From: Flavobacterium sp. SCGC AAA160-P02
GTDB lineage: Bacteria; Bacteroidota; Bacteroidia; Flavobacteriales; Flavobacteriaceae
Assembly: GCA_000383355.1 (NCBI GenBank)
Contig: KB911090.1
Location: forward strand, 13,502 to 77,501
Direction of reading: 5' to 3'
Length of the DNA: 64,000 bases
The position numbers were made by a program, and so were the translations under genes. This document shows positions 1-9,179 of this stretch, piece by piece (within the stretch, counting starts at the first letter, position 1; each line of letters opens with the position of its first letter). The notes beneath the pieces are model-generated. The model had not been told where the DNA came from. It worked only from the letters and a program-made list of their open reading frames with translations, and did no database searches.

Positions 1-61
1 CTAGTAAGTATTAACCAATCCGTAACAATTTAAATGACCCTCATGTCCAACAAAGCTGGGT

Positions 62-1378
62 GTGACATATATACGAGTCTCCTATAAATTACCCTCAGAT
101 GTTTGGTACTTATTCCTAGAAGATCCCTTAGGAATGCCTGATAAATGGGAAAAGTTAGACTTTAAAGAAGATAAATATATCAGTTCAAGTTATCAAGATT
201 ATACTAAATGGAAAAAACTAATCTTACCTGGCTCATTTGACAATGTTTTTGAAACAAATGATTTTGATGGAGTTATTTTATTTGAAAAATCTTTTTCATT
301 AAAAGAAGTTAAAGGCGATTATACTCTTACTCTTGGACCTATTAGTGATATGGAATTTACTTACATAAATGGAGAAAAAATTGGTTCTAGTTTAGGGAAA
401 AAAAGTTTAGCTAATAAATCATATAAAATACCTGAAAATCTTCTTAAGACTGGTCAGAATCGTATTGTTATTAAAGTTATAAACCAATACAACAAAGGAA
501 AGGTTGGAGAAGTTTCATTAAATAGCCCTTTGGGAGGTAACATATCATTAAATGGAATATGGAATTATAAAGTTATTGCTGAGGTATACAATCAGTTTAA
601 TGAAAAGGAACAAACGTGGCCCTATTATTCTTTTTATTTATATGAAAATCCGTCTATAAATTTTTCAAAAAGGCCCCAAGTACAAAGCTATACCCAAAAC
701 TCAAAATCAGCACTTTTCAATGGGATGATACACCCCATAGTACCTTATAATATTAAAGGTAGTATCTGGTATCAGGGAGAAAATAATGTTTCAAGATTTA
801 AAGAGTATGAAACTCTATTTCCAGCTATGATAAAAGATTGGCGTAAAAAATGGAATTCAGATTTTCCGTTTTATTTCGTTCAAATAGCGCCTTTTGAGAA
901 TTATAACGGGCTATCATCTTCATTACGAAATGTTCAAAGAAAAACATTAAAAGTTGAAAAAACTGGGATGGTAGTGACATTAGATATTGGTGAAATAGAT
1001 GATATCCATCCATCAAACAAACATGATGTTGGGAATAGATTGGCTGGATTAGCACTATCTAATGATTATGGAAAATCTATTGTTGCTTCTGGGCCACTTT
1101 ATAAAGATTTTGAATTATCTGATAATACACTAATAGTTTCATTTGATTTTATTGGTTCTGGTTTAACTTCTCATGATAAAGAACTTTCAGCATTTGAAAT
1201 TGCGGGTGCTGATAAAAAATATGTTAAAGCAAAAGCATATATTGAGAATAACAAGGTTTACATATATTCTTCTAAAATCCAAAATCCAAAATACGCTAGG
1301 TATGCATGGAAAGATACTAGTGTTGCAAGTTTATTTAATAAAGAAGGGTTACCCGCCTCTACTTTTACCACAGAATAA
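62..1378 (+). pseudogene. Sialate O-acetylesterase, 5'-truncated C-terminal portion
   Basis: The 438-residue reading frame matches the middle and C-terminal parts of bacterial sialate O-acetylesterases. A GH2-like insert domain (about residues 45-150) is followed by the second half of the SGNH fold, with GSIWYQGENN at 233-242 and the distal DDIHPSNKHD block (D314, H316) that supplies the catalytic Asp/His. The N-terminal third of the family, which carries the GQSN block with the nucleophilic serine, is absent. Stops occur in the same frame at 2-7, 23-25 and 35-37, and the other two plus-strand frames also have stops in the first 65 bases. The GTG at 62 is therefore only a formal start. Either the gene is a 5'-truncated pseudogene or a frameshift just upstream separates it from the missing part. 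It runs toward the acetyl-CoA synthetase gene, which is on the opposite strand. The family removes O-acetyl groups from sialic acids and other sugars. Confidence 0.65.
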
Positions 1379-1416
1379 GAAAGAATAATCTCACCACAAT
1401 TATTGGTTTAATAATC

Positions 1417-3324
1417 TTAAAGTACGTTATCTATAATTTCTTGAACTACTTCTTGATTTAACAAGGTACTTGTATCACCTAAGCTATCGGATTCATTACA
1501 GGCAATTTTTCTTAAAATTCTTCGCATAATTTTACCCGAACGTGTTTTTGGTAAACCATTGGTAAATTGAATTTTATCAAGCTTAGCAATGGGCCCTATT
1601 CTATCTGTAATTAATTGGTTGATTTCTGTTCTTAAATTGTTATGATTTCTAGATTCTCCAGTGTCTTTTAATGTAATATAACCATACAAAGCGCTTCCTT
1701 TAATATCGTGTGGAAAGCCAACAATAGCAGACTCTGCAACTGCTGGATGTTCATTAATAGCATCCTCTATAGGTGCAGTCCCAAGGTTATGTCCAGAAAC
1801 AATAATCACATCATCAACCCTACCTGTTATTCTATAATACCCAACTTCGTCTCTTAGTGCCCCATCTCCAGTAAAATACTTGTTATCAAATGCAGAGAAA
1901 TAAGTTTCTTTATAGCGTTGATGATTTCCCCAAATAGTTCTTGCAATACTTGGCCAAGGAAATTTTATACACAAACGGCCTTCCACTTGATTTCCTTTTA
2001 ACTCATTTCCATTCTCATCCATGATTGCTGGTTGAACTCCAATAAATGGCAAAGTTGCATAGGTTGGTTTGGTGGGAGTTACATATGGAATTGGAGAAAT
2101 CATAATTCCACCGGTTTCTGTTTGCCACCAAGAGTCTATAATAGGACTCTTTCTTTTTCCTATGTTTTCATTATACCAATGCCAAGCTTCTTCGTTTATA
2201 GGCTCTCCAACAGAACCTAAAACTTTTAAGGAAGAAAGATCATAGTTTTCTATGAAATCAGTGCCTTGTTTTGCCAAAGCTCTAATGGCAGTAGGAGCTG
2301 TATAAAACTGACTAACTTTATGCTTTTGAACAATGTCCCAAAAACGACCATAATCTGGGTAGCTTGGTACACCTTCAAACATAACCGTAGTTGCGCCATT
2401 TGCTAGTGGTCCATAAACAATATAACTGTGTCCTGTAATCCAACCAATGTCTGCAGTACACCAGTACACATCATTTTCTGTGTATTGAAATGCATTTTTA
2501 AACGTATAGGCAGTATACACCATATATCCAGCTGTGGTATGAACCATTCCTTTAGGCATTCCTGTAGAACCCGAAGTATACAAAATAAATAAAGGGTCTT
2601 CTGCATCCATGATTTCTGGAGCACAATCATCAGAAGCTTTTTCTAATAATGGTGCTAACCATTTATCGCGCCCCATGTTCATATGTATATCTGTTTGTAT
2701 TCTTTTAGCAACTAACACTGTTTCTACACAAGAACAACTTTCTAGTGCTTCATCTACAATTCCTTTTAAATCGATGGTTTTTGCACCTCTATAAGAACCA
2801 TCTGAAGTGATGACCATTTTACAATCTGAATCATTAATTCTAGTAGCCAAAGCAGTTGATGAAAATCCGGCAAATACCACAGAATGTATGGCTCCTATTC
2901 TAGCACAGGCTAATACAGAAATGGCTAATTCTGGAATCATTGGCAAGTAAATACAGACTCTATCTCCTTTTTTAATTCCTTGTTCTTTTAAAACGTTTGC
3001 AAATTTATTAACTCTTATATGAAGCTCATTGTAGGATATATGTTGTGATCCCTCATCTGGATTGTTAGGCTCAAATAAAATGGCTGTTTTATCTCCACGA
3101 GTAGTTAAGTGTCTATCAATACAATTCTCGGTAATATTTAATTTCGCTCCTTTAAACCATGAAATTTCTGGTGTTGAAAAATCCCAATCTAAAACAGAAT
3201 CCCACTTTTTTCTCCATAAAAAATGTTCTTCAGCTATTTCTTCCCAAAAACTCTCTGGTTCACGAATAGACTTTCTATACACTTGATAATATTCTTCGAG
3301 ATGTTTTATATGATAGTTACTCAT
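1417..3324 (-). CDS. acsA: Acetyl-CoA synthetase (acetate--CoA ligase)
   Basis: This 635-residue cytoplasmic enzyme converts acetate, ATP and CoA into acetyl-CoA via acetyl-AMP. It has the full family length and signature set: the ATP-binding loop YTSGSTGMPKG at about 249-259, the WWQTETGG motif in the middle, and the C-terminal KTRSGKIMRR block at 593-602. K598 there is the catalytic lysine and the usual site of regulatory acetylation. It is the last gene of a run that includes an acetate-type SSS symporter with its DUF4212 partner and a CE2-like esterase, 45 bases downstream of the esterase. That context suggests it captures acetate released from acetylated glycans as well as general acetate. 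Confidence 0.95.
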   Translation of the reverse strand: MSNYHIKHLEEYYQVYRKSIREPESFWEEIAEEHFLWRKKWDSVLDWDFSTPEISWFKGAKLNITENCIDRHLTTRGDKTAILFEPNNPDEGSQHISYNELHIRVNKFANVLKEQGIKKGDRVCIYLPMIPELAISVLACARIGAIHSVVFAGFSSTALATRINDSDCKMVITSDGSYRGAKTIDLKGIVDEALESCSCVETVLVAKRIQTDIHMNMGRDKWLAPLLEKASDDCAPEIMDAEDPLFILYTSGSTGMPKGMVHTTAGYMVYTAYTFKNAFQYTENDVYWCTADIGWITGHSYIVYGPLANGATTVMFEGVPSYPDYGRFWDIVQKHKVSQFYTAPTAIRALAKQGTDFIENYDLSSLKVLGSVGEPINEEAWHWYNENIGKRKSPIIDSWWQTETGGIMISPIPYVTPTKPTYATLPFIGVQPAIMDENGNELKGNQVEGRLCIKFPWPSIARTIWGNHQRYKETYFSAFDNKYFTGDGALRDEVGYYRITGRVDDVIIVSGHNLGTAPIEDAINEHPAVAESAIVGFPHDIKGSALYGYITLKDTGESRNHNNLRTEINQLITDRIGPIAKLDKIQFTNGLPKTRSGKIMRRILRKIACNESDSLGDTSTLLNQEVVQEIIDNVL

Positions 3325-3369
3325 TGTGTTTTTTAATTTTTTATTTAGTAATTGATCAATGTTTTTTTA

Positions 3370-4452
3370 TTACCATTCAATATTTTTATCAATAAACTGA
3401 ATTAAACTCTTTGCCATTATTTCCTGATCTTGAATGGACGGATGAACAGATGATTCAATATAGGGCATAAAGTGGGTATAAACTCTATTATCATCTAAAT
3501 TTGCTGTTGCCAGTTTTATATAATCTATCCATTTTGATCCTTTTTTTGCAGCGTCCATACTTCCTAAAGAACACACAATATTTGCCTCTGGATACTTTGT
3601 TCTGATGTTGGCCACAAATTGCTGATAAGCATTAATAATATATTCTTCTGAAGGAGCTTGATCTCCAAATCTTTTTTTAAACTCTTCATTCTCTGGCAAA
3701 TTAACCAACCAAGAATCATTCTGCAGCAAATTAATGATAACAACATTGGGGGTATATGAAGAAAAATCCCATTTACTAGTGCTGTCTGTTGGAATTAATC
3801 TATCGTATATTTCTGGCATAATTAGAGGGTCCCAACTAACGGTAATTCCAATACCACTTTTACAGATACAATGATACTGAGCATTAAAATGTCTAGCAGT
3901 AAGAGATGAATAGCTTAAATAATTATTGGTGTAGGTACTGTCTGGAGAATCATTCCCTGAAAAATCTTCAATAGCATAGCCTGCTGTAATAGAATTCCCA
4001 TAAAATTCTATCTTTCTTTTTTTAGAAGCTGGTTTTGATAAAATCCTTGAACTGTTAGTAAGCTTGAAGCCATAAAAACTTGTTTTTCCTCTATTCCACT
4101 CTGTTCTTCTAAATATCTCAATACTGTGTTTTCCTTCAGGTAAATTTGAAGCTAACTCGTAATATTGTTTGGTTGTATTGGGTCTCAAAATAAAAGTACT
4201 GTCATTATCTAGGATAATGTTATAATAGTTATCTCCTGATGCGTCTTTTAACAATGCTTGAATAGATTCTCCTTCAAAATATATCTTTATTGAACTTCCT
4301 GACCAATAGATTTCTGCTGCTTCTTCTTGAGAGAAATCTATTCTCCCAGAAAATTCTATTTCAGAATTTGAAAAAGGTATCACTAATTCATTGTTGTCTT
4401 TACAAGCCATGAAAACCATAATAATAAATAGCAGTTGATGAATTTTTCTCAT
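3370..4452 (-). CDS. CE2-like SGNH acetylesterase lipoprotein
   Basis: A 360-residue predicted lipoprotein with lipobox cysteine C17 (motif VFMAC). Residues about 25-130 resemble the N-terminal jelly-roll of carbohydrate esterase family 2 (FSGRIDF, then WSGSSIKIYFEG). Residues 148-360 form an SGNH hydrolase with nucleophile S154 in YGNSITAGYA, an oxyanion block NLLQND where the family usually has NLGTND, and distal H337 in SSVHPS. CE2 enzymes deacetylate xylan, mannan and related sugars outside the cytoplasm. The gene sits between an acetate symporter and acetyl-CoA synthetase (29 and 45 base gaps), which fits release, uptake and activation of acetate. The precise substrate cannot be read from the sequence. 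Confidence 0.75.
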   Translation of the reverse strand: MRKIHQLLFIIMVFMACKDNNELVIPFSNSEIEFSGRIDFSQEEAAEIYWSGSSIKIYFEGESIQALLKDASGDNYYNIILDNDSTFILRPNTTKQYYELASNLPEGKHSIEIFRRTEWNRGKTSFYGFKLTNSSRILSKPASKKRKIEFYGNSITAGYAIEDFSGNDSPDSTYTNNYLSYSSLTARHFNAQYHCICKSGIGITVSWDPLIMPEIYDRLIPTDSTSKWDFSSYTPNVVIINLLQNDSWLVNLPENEEFKKRFGDQAPSEEYIINAYQQFVANIRTKYPEANIVCSLGSMDAAKKGSKWIDYIKLATANLDDNRVYTHFMPYIESSVHPSIQDQEIMAKSLIQFIDKNIEW

Positions 4453-4481
4453 GTCTATTATTATCTAAAATTTCATACTAA

Positions 4482-6167
4482 TTAATGTGTTGCATTTCCA
4501 GCACCACTTGGAATCCTAATATTGGCAACTATCTCTTGTACTTCTTTTGGTGGTTCTGGGGTAAATTTAGAAATGATAATAGATACCGTAAAATTAATAA
4601 TCATTGCTACAGTTCCAAAACCCTCAGGTGATATTCCAAACCACCAATCTTCTTTTGTGCCTCCACCAAACCAATCAAATTTAAATTTCAACATATAAAA
4701 TAGCATCACCACAATACCAACTACCATTCCTGAGATGGCTCCTTCTTTGTTCATTTTTTTAGTAAAAATTCCTAAAATAATTGCTGGAAAAAAAGAGGCT
4801 GCCGCCAAACCAAATGCCAAAGCAACTGTAGCGGCCACAAAATCTGGCGGGTTGATACCAAAATACCCTGCAACACAAACAGCAACAACTGCAGATAAGC
4901 GAGCGGCTACTAATTCGCCTTTTTCTGAAATATCTGGTTTAATCATTTTCTTAATTAAATCATGAGATACTGATGCAGAAATAACCAATAATAAACCTGC
5001 TGCTGTAGACAATGCAGCAGCTAATGCTCCTGCTGCCACTAATGCAATAACCCAATTTGGTAATCCTGCAATTTCAGGATTGGCCAATACCATAATGTCT
5101 TTATCTACTATTAATTCATTTTTAGAAGTGTCTGCGAGGTACTGTATTTTACCATCATTATTTTTATCATTAAAAGACAATAAGCCCGTTTCTTCCCAGG
5201 TAGTAAACCAATCTGGCATATTCTTATATTCTTGGTTGTTTACTGTTTCTATCATATTAGTTCTCGAAAAAACAGCAATTGCTGGTGCCGTTGTATATAA
5301 AATCATGATAAATAATAATGCCCAACCGGCAGATTTACGTGCATCAGAAACTTTTTTTACCGTAAAAAAACGAACGATTACATGAGGTAAACCAGCAGTT
5401 CCTACCATTAAGGCTGCTGTAATAAAAAATACATCTAATTTTGATTTACTTCCTGAAGTATATTCAGCAAAGCCCAAATCTCTATGTAAGCCGTCTAACT
5501 TATCTAATAAATAAACCCCATTTGCATCTTGTCCGCCAAATCCTATTTGTGGAATTGGATTCCCTGTCATTTGAACAGAAATAAAAATTGCAGGAACCAT
5601 AAATGCAAAAATTAGCACACAATATTGAGCAACTTGCGTATAAGTGATTCCTTTCATACCTCCCAAAACCGCATAAAATAAAACGATAATCATCCCTATA
5701 ACAACACCTGTGTTTATATCTACTTCTAAAAATCTAGAAAACACCAAACCTACACCACGCATTTGTCCTGCTACATAGGTAAAAGATACAATGAGCGCAC
5801 AAAATACTGCAACAGTTCTGGCAACATTAGAATAATAACGATCTCCAATAAAGTCTGGCACTGTAAATTTTCCAAATTTTCGAAGATAAGGTGCTAATAA
5901 AAGTGCTAATAAAACGTATCCTCCTGTCCAGCCCATCAAATAAACAGACCCGTCATACCCATTAAATGAAATAATTCCAGCCATTGATATAAATGATGCA
6001 GCAGACATCCAGTCTGCGGCTGTTGCCAATCCGTTTGCAAGTGGTGAAACTCCTCCTCCAGCAACATAAAATTCTTTAGTAGAACCTGCTCTAGACCAAA
6101 TTGCGATACCAATATATAAGGTGAATGTGATTCCGACTAAAATCCATGTCCAAGTTTGTAAATCCAT
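4482..6167 (-). CDS. Sodium:solute symporter, acetate/ActP-like
   Basis: A 561-residue inner-membrane protein of the SSS family with about 13 hydrophobic segments. The N-terminal FYVAGGGVSPLANGLATAAD block and the pattern of long loops resemble the cation/acetate symporter (ActP-like) branch. It begins 2 bases after a DUF4212 gene. That pair is a recurrent Bacteroidota and proteobacterial arrangement in which the small DUF4212 protein accompanies this symporter, often next to acetyl-CoA synthetase, as is the case here. Acetate or another short carboxylate is the likely substrate; this rests on family and context, not on a binding-site motif. Confidence 0.85.
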   Translation of the reverse strand: MDLQTWTWILVGITFTLYIGIAIWSRAGSTKEFYVAGGGVSPLANGLATAADWMSAASFISMAGIISFNGYDGSVYLMGWTGGYVLLALLLAPYLRKFGKFTVPDFIGDRYYSNVARTVAVFCALIVSFTYVAGQMRGVGLVFSRFLEVDINTGVVIGMIIVLFYAVLGGMKGITYTQVAQYCVLIFAFMVPAIFISVQMTGNPIPQIGFGGQDANGVYLLDKLDGLHRDLGFAEYTSGSKSKLDVFFITAALMVGTAGLPHVIVRFFTVKKVSDARKSAGWALLFIMILYTTAPAIAVFSRTNMIETVNNQEYKNMPDWFTTWEETGLLSFNDKNNDGKIQYLADTSKNELIVDKDIMVLANPEIAGLPNWVIALVAAGALAAALSTAAGLLLVISASVSHDLIKKMIKPDISEKGELVAARLSAVVAVCVAGYFGINPPDFVAATVALAFGLAAASFFPAIILGIFTKKMNKEGAISGMVVGIVVMLFYMLKFKFDWFGGGTKEDWWFGISPEGFGTVAMIINFTVSIIISKFTPEPPKEVQEIVANIRIPSGAGNATH

Positions 6168-6169
6168 AA

Positions 6170-6424
6170 TTAGCTATCTAGATTGTATTTTTTATCTAAT
6201 TTATTCATCAATCTAATGTAAACAAAAATTAAAATAGTAAATACATAAATTGACCCTTGTTGAGCAAACCAAAACCCAAGTTTAAAACCACCCATTCTAA
6301 TGGCATTTAATTCATCAACTAAGATAATTCCAAAGCCGTAAGAAACAACAAACCATATGGTTAATAAAATTGCTAAGTATTTTAAGTTTGTTTTCCAATA
6401 GCTATTTTGATCGCTTATTTTCAT
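6170..6424 (-). CDS. DUF4212 small membrane subunit of SSS symporter
   Basis: An 84-residue protein with two transmembrane stretches (about 14-33 and 50-70) and the family layout SYGFGIIL...KLGFWFAQQGSIYVF. DUF4212 proteins are encoded directly before ActP-like symporters and are thought to act with them; the existing analogy is to small subunits of other two-part SSS transporters. Here it lies 2 bases before the symporter gene and 7 bases after the LacI-type gene. All three are therefore probably on one transcript. Confidence 0.85.
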   Translation of the reverse strand: MKISDQNSYWKTNLKYLAILLTIWFVVSYGFGIILVDELNAIRMGGFKLGFWFAQQGSIYVFTILIFVYIRLMNKLDKKYNLDS

Positions 6425-6431
6425 TTATTGT

Positions 6432-6989
6432 TTATTTAGTTTGTTTTTTGTTGTGAATTATCTTTTTTTTAGCATCAATTTTTTTAAATATTTCTTTAAT
6501 CAGCTCAACACCAATACTTTTACATTCTTGAATGCTTAAAGACAATTTATCTATATTTCTAACAACTACTGGTATTGAAATATACATAAATTGATGATTG
6601 TCTTTAGGTGTCATAATGATGACAATACCATCTACACAGCCATCTTTTAATCTATCTACACATGTTATCTCCCCATCTTTATAAGAAGAATACTGTTCTA
6701 TTAGAACTTTAGAACCTTTATTATAAGCAAATTCCTGTATGTAATGTAACATATTACAATATACAAGATTATTAATTTCTGGAACAATTACAGCTATTGT
6801 ATTTGTTTTTCTCGATTGTAAACTTAAGGCAGCGTTATTAGGTATGTAATCATATGCTATGGCTAAATCTTTAATTTTATTTTTTGTTATTAAACTTACA
6901 TCACGTCTGTTTTTTAATGCTTTAGAGGCTGTAGAAACAGAAACTCCTGCCATAAATGCTAAATCTTTTAATCTTATGCTAGTTCTCAT
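6432..6989 (-). CDS. LacI-type regulator with shortened effector domain
   Basis: A 185-residue protein starting with a clear LacI helix-turn-helix and hinge (residues 5-60; VSVSTASKALKN, then YIPNNAALSLQ). It continues with the first lobe of the periplasmic-binding-protein-like domain (TNTIAVIVPEI to about residue 150). It then passes directly into a segment resembling the extreme C-terminus of the family (KSIGVELIKEIFKKI) and ends. LacI proteins are normally about 330-345 residues, so roughly 150 central residues, including most of the ligand cleft, are missing without loss of frame. It may still bind an operator but is unlikely to sense a sugar normally. It lies between an SSS symporter gene (14-base gap) and the DUF4212-symporter pair. 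Confidence 0.75.
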   Translation of the reverse strand: MRTSIRLKDLAFMAGVSVSTASKALKNRRDVSLITKNKIKDLAIAYDYIPNNAALSLQSRKTNTIAVIVPEINNLVYCNMLHYIQEFAYNKGSKVLIEQYSSYKDGEITCVDRLKDGCVDGIVIIMTPKDNHQFMYISIPVVVRNIDKLSLSIQECKSIGVELIKEIFKKIDAKKKIIHNKKQTK

Positions 6990-7003
6990 TTATAAATTAA
7001 ATT

Positions 7004-8818
7004 TTATAAGATGATTGCTCTAATTTTACTCCAAGTTTTCATCAATAAAACTCCTGAAATAATTGCAATAATTGTGAGTGGCAGGGCATAGTTATAATCA
7101 CCATAAATCCAATATCCGGTGGCAAACATGCAGCTATAAATTAACACACATCCTAATAACATTGCTAAAATTCCAAATGGCACACTCCATCCTTTATCAT
7201 TATTTTCCAATAATATTCCCTCTTTTTTTCCTTCATTAATTATTTTAATCCATCCGGGACCTCCTGGCTGAATTTTTTTATAAAAATTTTGCAATACTTC
7301 TTTGCTCTCTGGTTGTGTTAAATAAGTGGCGGTTATCCAAATAAATGTTGTTGTTAAAACTACGAATGGGTATTCATAATAATTTTTAAAAACTCCAGTT
7401 TCTGTAGCAAAAAAATAATCCCCTATTGATGTTAATTTTAATACAATTGAGATAATCCCTGAGACAAACATTGCTGTAATTTCACTCCATGAATTTATGC
7501 GCCACCAAAACCACCGTAGTATAAAGATTAGACCGGTTCCTGCACCAAAAACCAATAACAGTTCAAATAATTGTAACGCATTTTGAAGAAGTAATGCTAA
7601 TGCTGCACTTAAAACCATTAAAAATACAGTAGATATTCGTCCAACAAAAACAAGTTTTTTTTCAGAAGCATTAGGGTTGATTTGTTGCTTGTAAAAATCA
7701 TACACCATGTATGATGAACCCCAATTAAGTTGCGTTGAAATAGTACTCATGTAAGCAGCTATTAATGATGTTAACACCAATCCAAGCAATCCGCTTGGCA
7801 ACATTGTAAGCATCGCTGAGTAAGCTAAATCATGCCCTAATTTATCATCTGCAACATTTGGGAAGGCTTGTTGAATACTCGCTAAATCTGGAAATATAAC
7901 TAAAGATGCTAAGGCAACTATAATCCATGGCCAAGGCCTCAATGCATAGTGCATAATATTAAAGAAAAAAGTAGCACCTATTGCATGATTTTCATCTTTA
8001 GCTGCTAACATTCTTTGTGCAATATATCCACCTCCACCTGGTTCTGCTCCAGGATACCAAGAACTCCACCACTGAACAGATAAGGGAATAATTAATAAGG
8101 TTATGATAGCTTCTTTATCACTAAAATCTGGGAGTATTGAGAGCTTATCAGCTACTTGTTCATTTGCTAATAGAGCTTCTATGCCACCTACCTCTGGAAT
8201 ATTTACTAAATAAAAAGCTGCTCCAATAGCGCCCCCCATAGCAACAAAAAATAATACAAAGTCAGTATATACTACACCTTTAAAGCCACCTAATGCGCTA
8301 AATATAACTGTGATTAATCCAGCGCTAATTACTGTTTGCCAAGGCTCTAAACCTAACATAATCCCTCCAATTTTAATGGCAGCTAATGTTACGGCAGACA
8401 TGGTAATAACATTAAAAATAACACCTAAATATACTGCTCTAAATTTTCTTAAAAATCTTGCTGGCGCACCTCCATATCTAAGTTCATAAAATTCAATATC
8501 TGTATTAACATTTGACTTTCTCCATAGTTTAGCATATACAAAAACGGTAAGTAATCCTGTTATTAAAAAGGCCCACCATACCCAATTACCTGAAACACCA
8601 TTTGTTCTAACAATATCTGTAACTAAATTAGGTGTATCTGTAGAAAATGTTGTTGCCACCATAGACACACCTAGTAACCACCAGGGCATGGTTCTTCCTG
8701 AAAGAAAAAATTCTGAAGAACTTTTCCCTGATTTTTTTGAAACATAAATACCTATAGAAAGTGTGATGGTGAAAAATAAAAGAATAATGACAAAGTCTAA
8801 TGTACTTAAAGCTACCAT
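7004..8818 (-). CDS. Sodium:solute symporter (sugar-type)
   Basis: A 604-residue polytopic inner-membrane protein of the SSS family. It begins with a transmembrane segment followed by FFLSGRTMPWWLLGVSMVATTFSTDTPN and contains the usual sodium-site region AAYMSTISTQLNWGSS. It is related to the other SSS proteins at 17690 and 32811 but is from a different branch than the acetate-type transporter. Its position in the glycan locus, 14 bases before the shortened LacI-type gene and after a hairpin terminator, suggests uptake of a mono- or disaccharide produced by the locus. The exact substrate is unknown. Confidence 0.85.
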   Translation of the reverse strand: MVALSTLDFVIILLFFTITLSIGIYVSKKSGKSSSEFFLSGRTMPWWLLGVSMVATTFSTDTPNLVTDIVRTNGVSGNWVWWAFLITGLLTVFVYAKLWRKSNVNTDIEFYELRYGGAPARFLRKFRAVYLGVIFNVITMSAVTLAAIKIGGIMLGLEPWQTVISAGLITVIFSALGGFKGVVYTDFVLFFVAMGGAIGAAFYLVNIPEVGGIEALLANEQVADKLSILPDFSDKEAIITLLIIPLSVQWWSSWYPGAEPGGGGYIAQRMLAAKDENHAIGATFFFNIMHYALRPWPWIIVALASLVIFPDLASIQQAFPNVADDKLGHDLAYSAMLTMLPSGLLGLVLTSLIAAYMSTISTQLNWGSSYMVYDFYKQQINPNASEKKLVFVGRISTVFLMVLSAALALLLQNALQLFELLLVFGAGTGLIFILRWFWWRINSWSEITAMFVSGIISIVLKLTSIGDYFFATETGVFKNYYEYPFVVLTTTFIWITATYLTQPESKEVLQNFYKKIQPGGPGWIKIINEGKKEGILLENNDKGWSVPFGILAMLLGCVLIYSCMFATGYWIYGDYNYALPLTIIAIISGVLLMKTWSKIRAIIL

Positions 8819-9179
8819 CTATTAAAATAATTTTAATTATTCTTCAAACTAAAGGAGTCGTTTCAGTTACTAATATTGAATTATTTGCTGGTTTTATAAT
8901 AGAAATTTATAATTGAGAAAAATTCTTAATTTTATACAATCATGAACTCTATTAAAATGAAAATAAAAGAAGAGTGATATAATCACTCTTCTTGAATTCA
9001 AAATTAAAACTTTATAAACTGAAAAACTCGTTTCATTTATAAAGTAACAGATTATGAGTCTAAAAAAGAAAATATTTCGACAAATGACATCTTAAAGATG
9101 ATTAAAACTGCAAAAAATTAGTCTATAGTTGTTTATATAGAACATTACTCTAGAAAAAACACTCATACCTTTCTTAGTA
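8819..9179. other. Intergenic region with terminator and presumed symporter leader
   Basis: A 361-base gap between the SGNH esterase gene and the downstream symporter gene, both on the minus strand. It contains one strong hairpin (8967-8993) and AT-rich sequence upstream of the symporter start. No convincing coding sequence or consensus Bacteroidota promoter was found. A short open stretch without a start codon at 9023-9121 (plus strand) is not supported as a gene. Confidence 0.6.
8967..8993 (-). terminator. Hairpin terminator after SGNH esterase gene
   Basis: A perfect 12-bp stem (8967-8978 with 8982-8993, core GAAGAGTGAT) with a 3-base loop. Read on the minus strand it is followed by the T-rich tail TTTTATTTTC. 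It lies about 190 bases past the esterase stop codon and ahead of the symporter gene, so it probably separates the two transcription units. Confidence 0.7.

Noticed and set aside
9023-9121. A 32-codon open stretch on the plus strand in the gap before the SGNH esterase gene, with a protein-like helical ending.
   Set aside because: It has no start codon, is bounded by an upstream stop and has no recognisable family; it could be a relic but cannot be supported as a gene.
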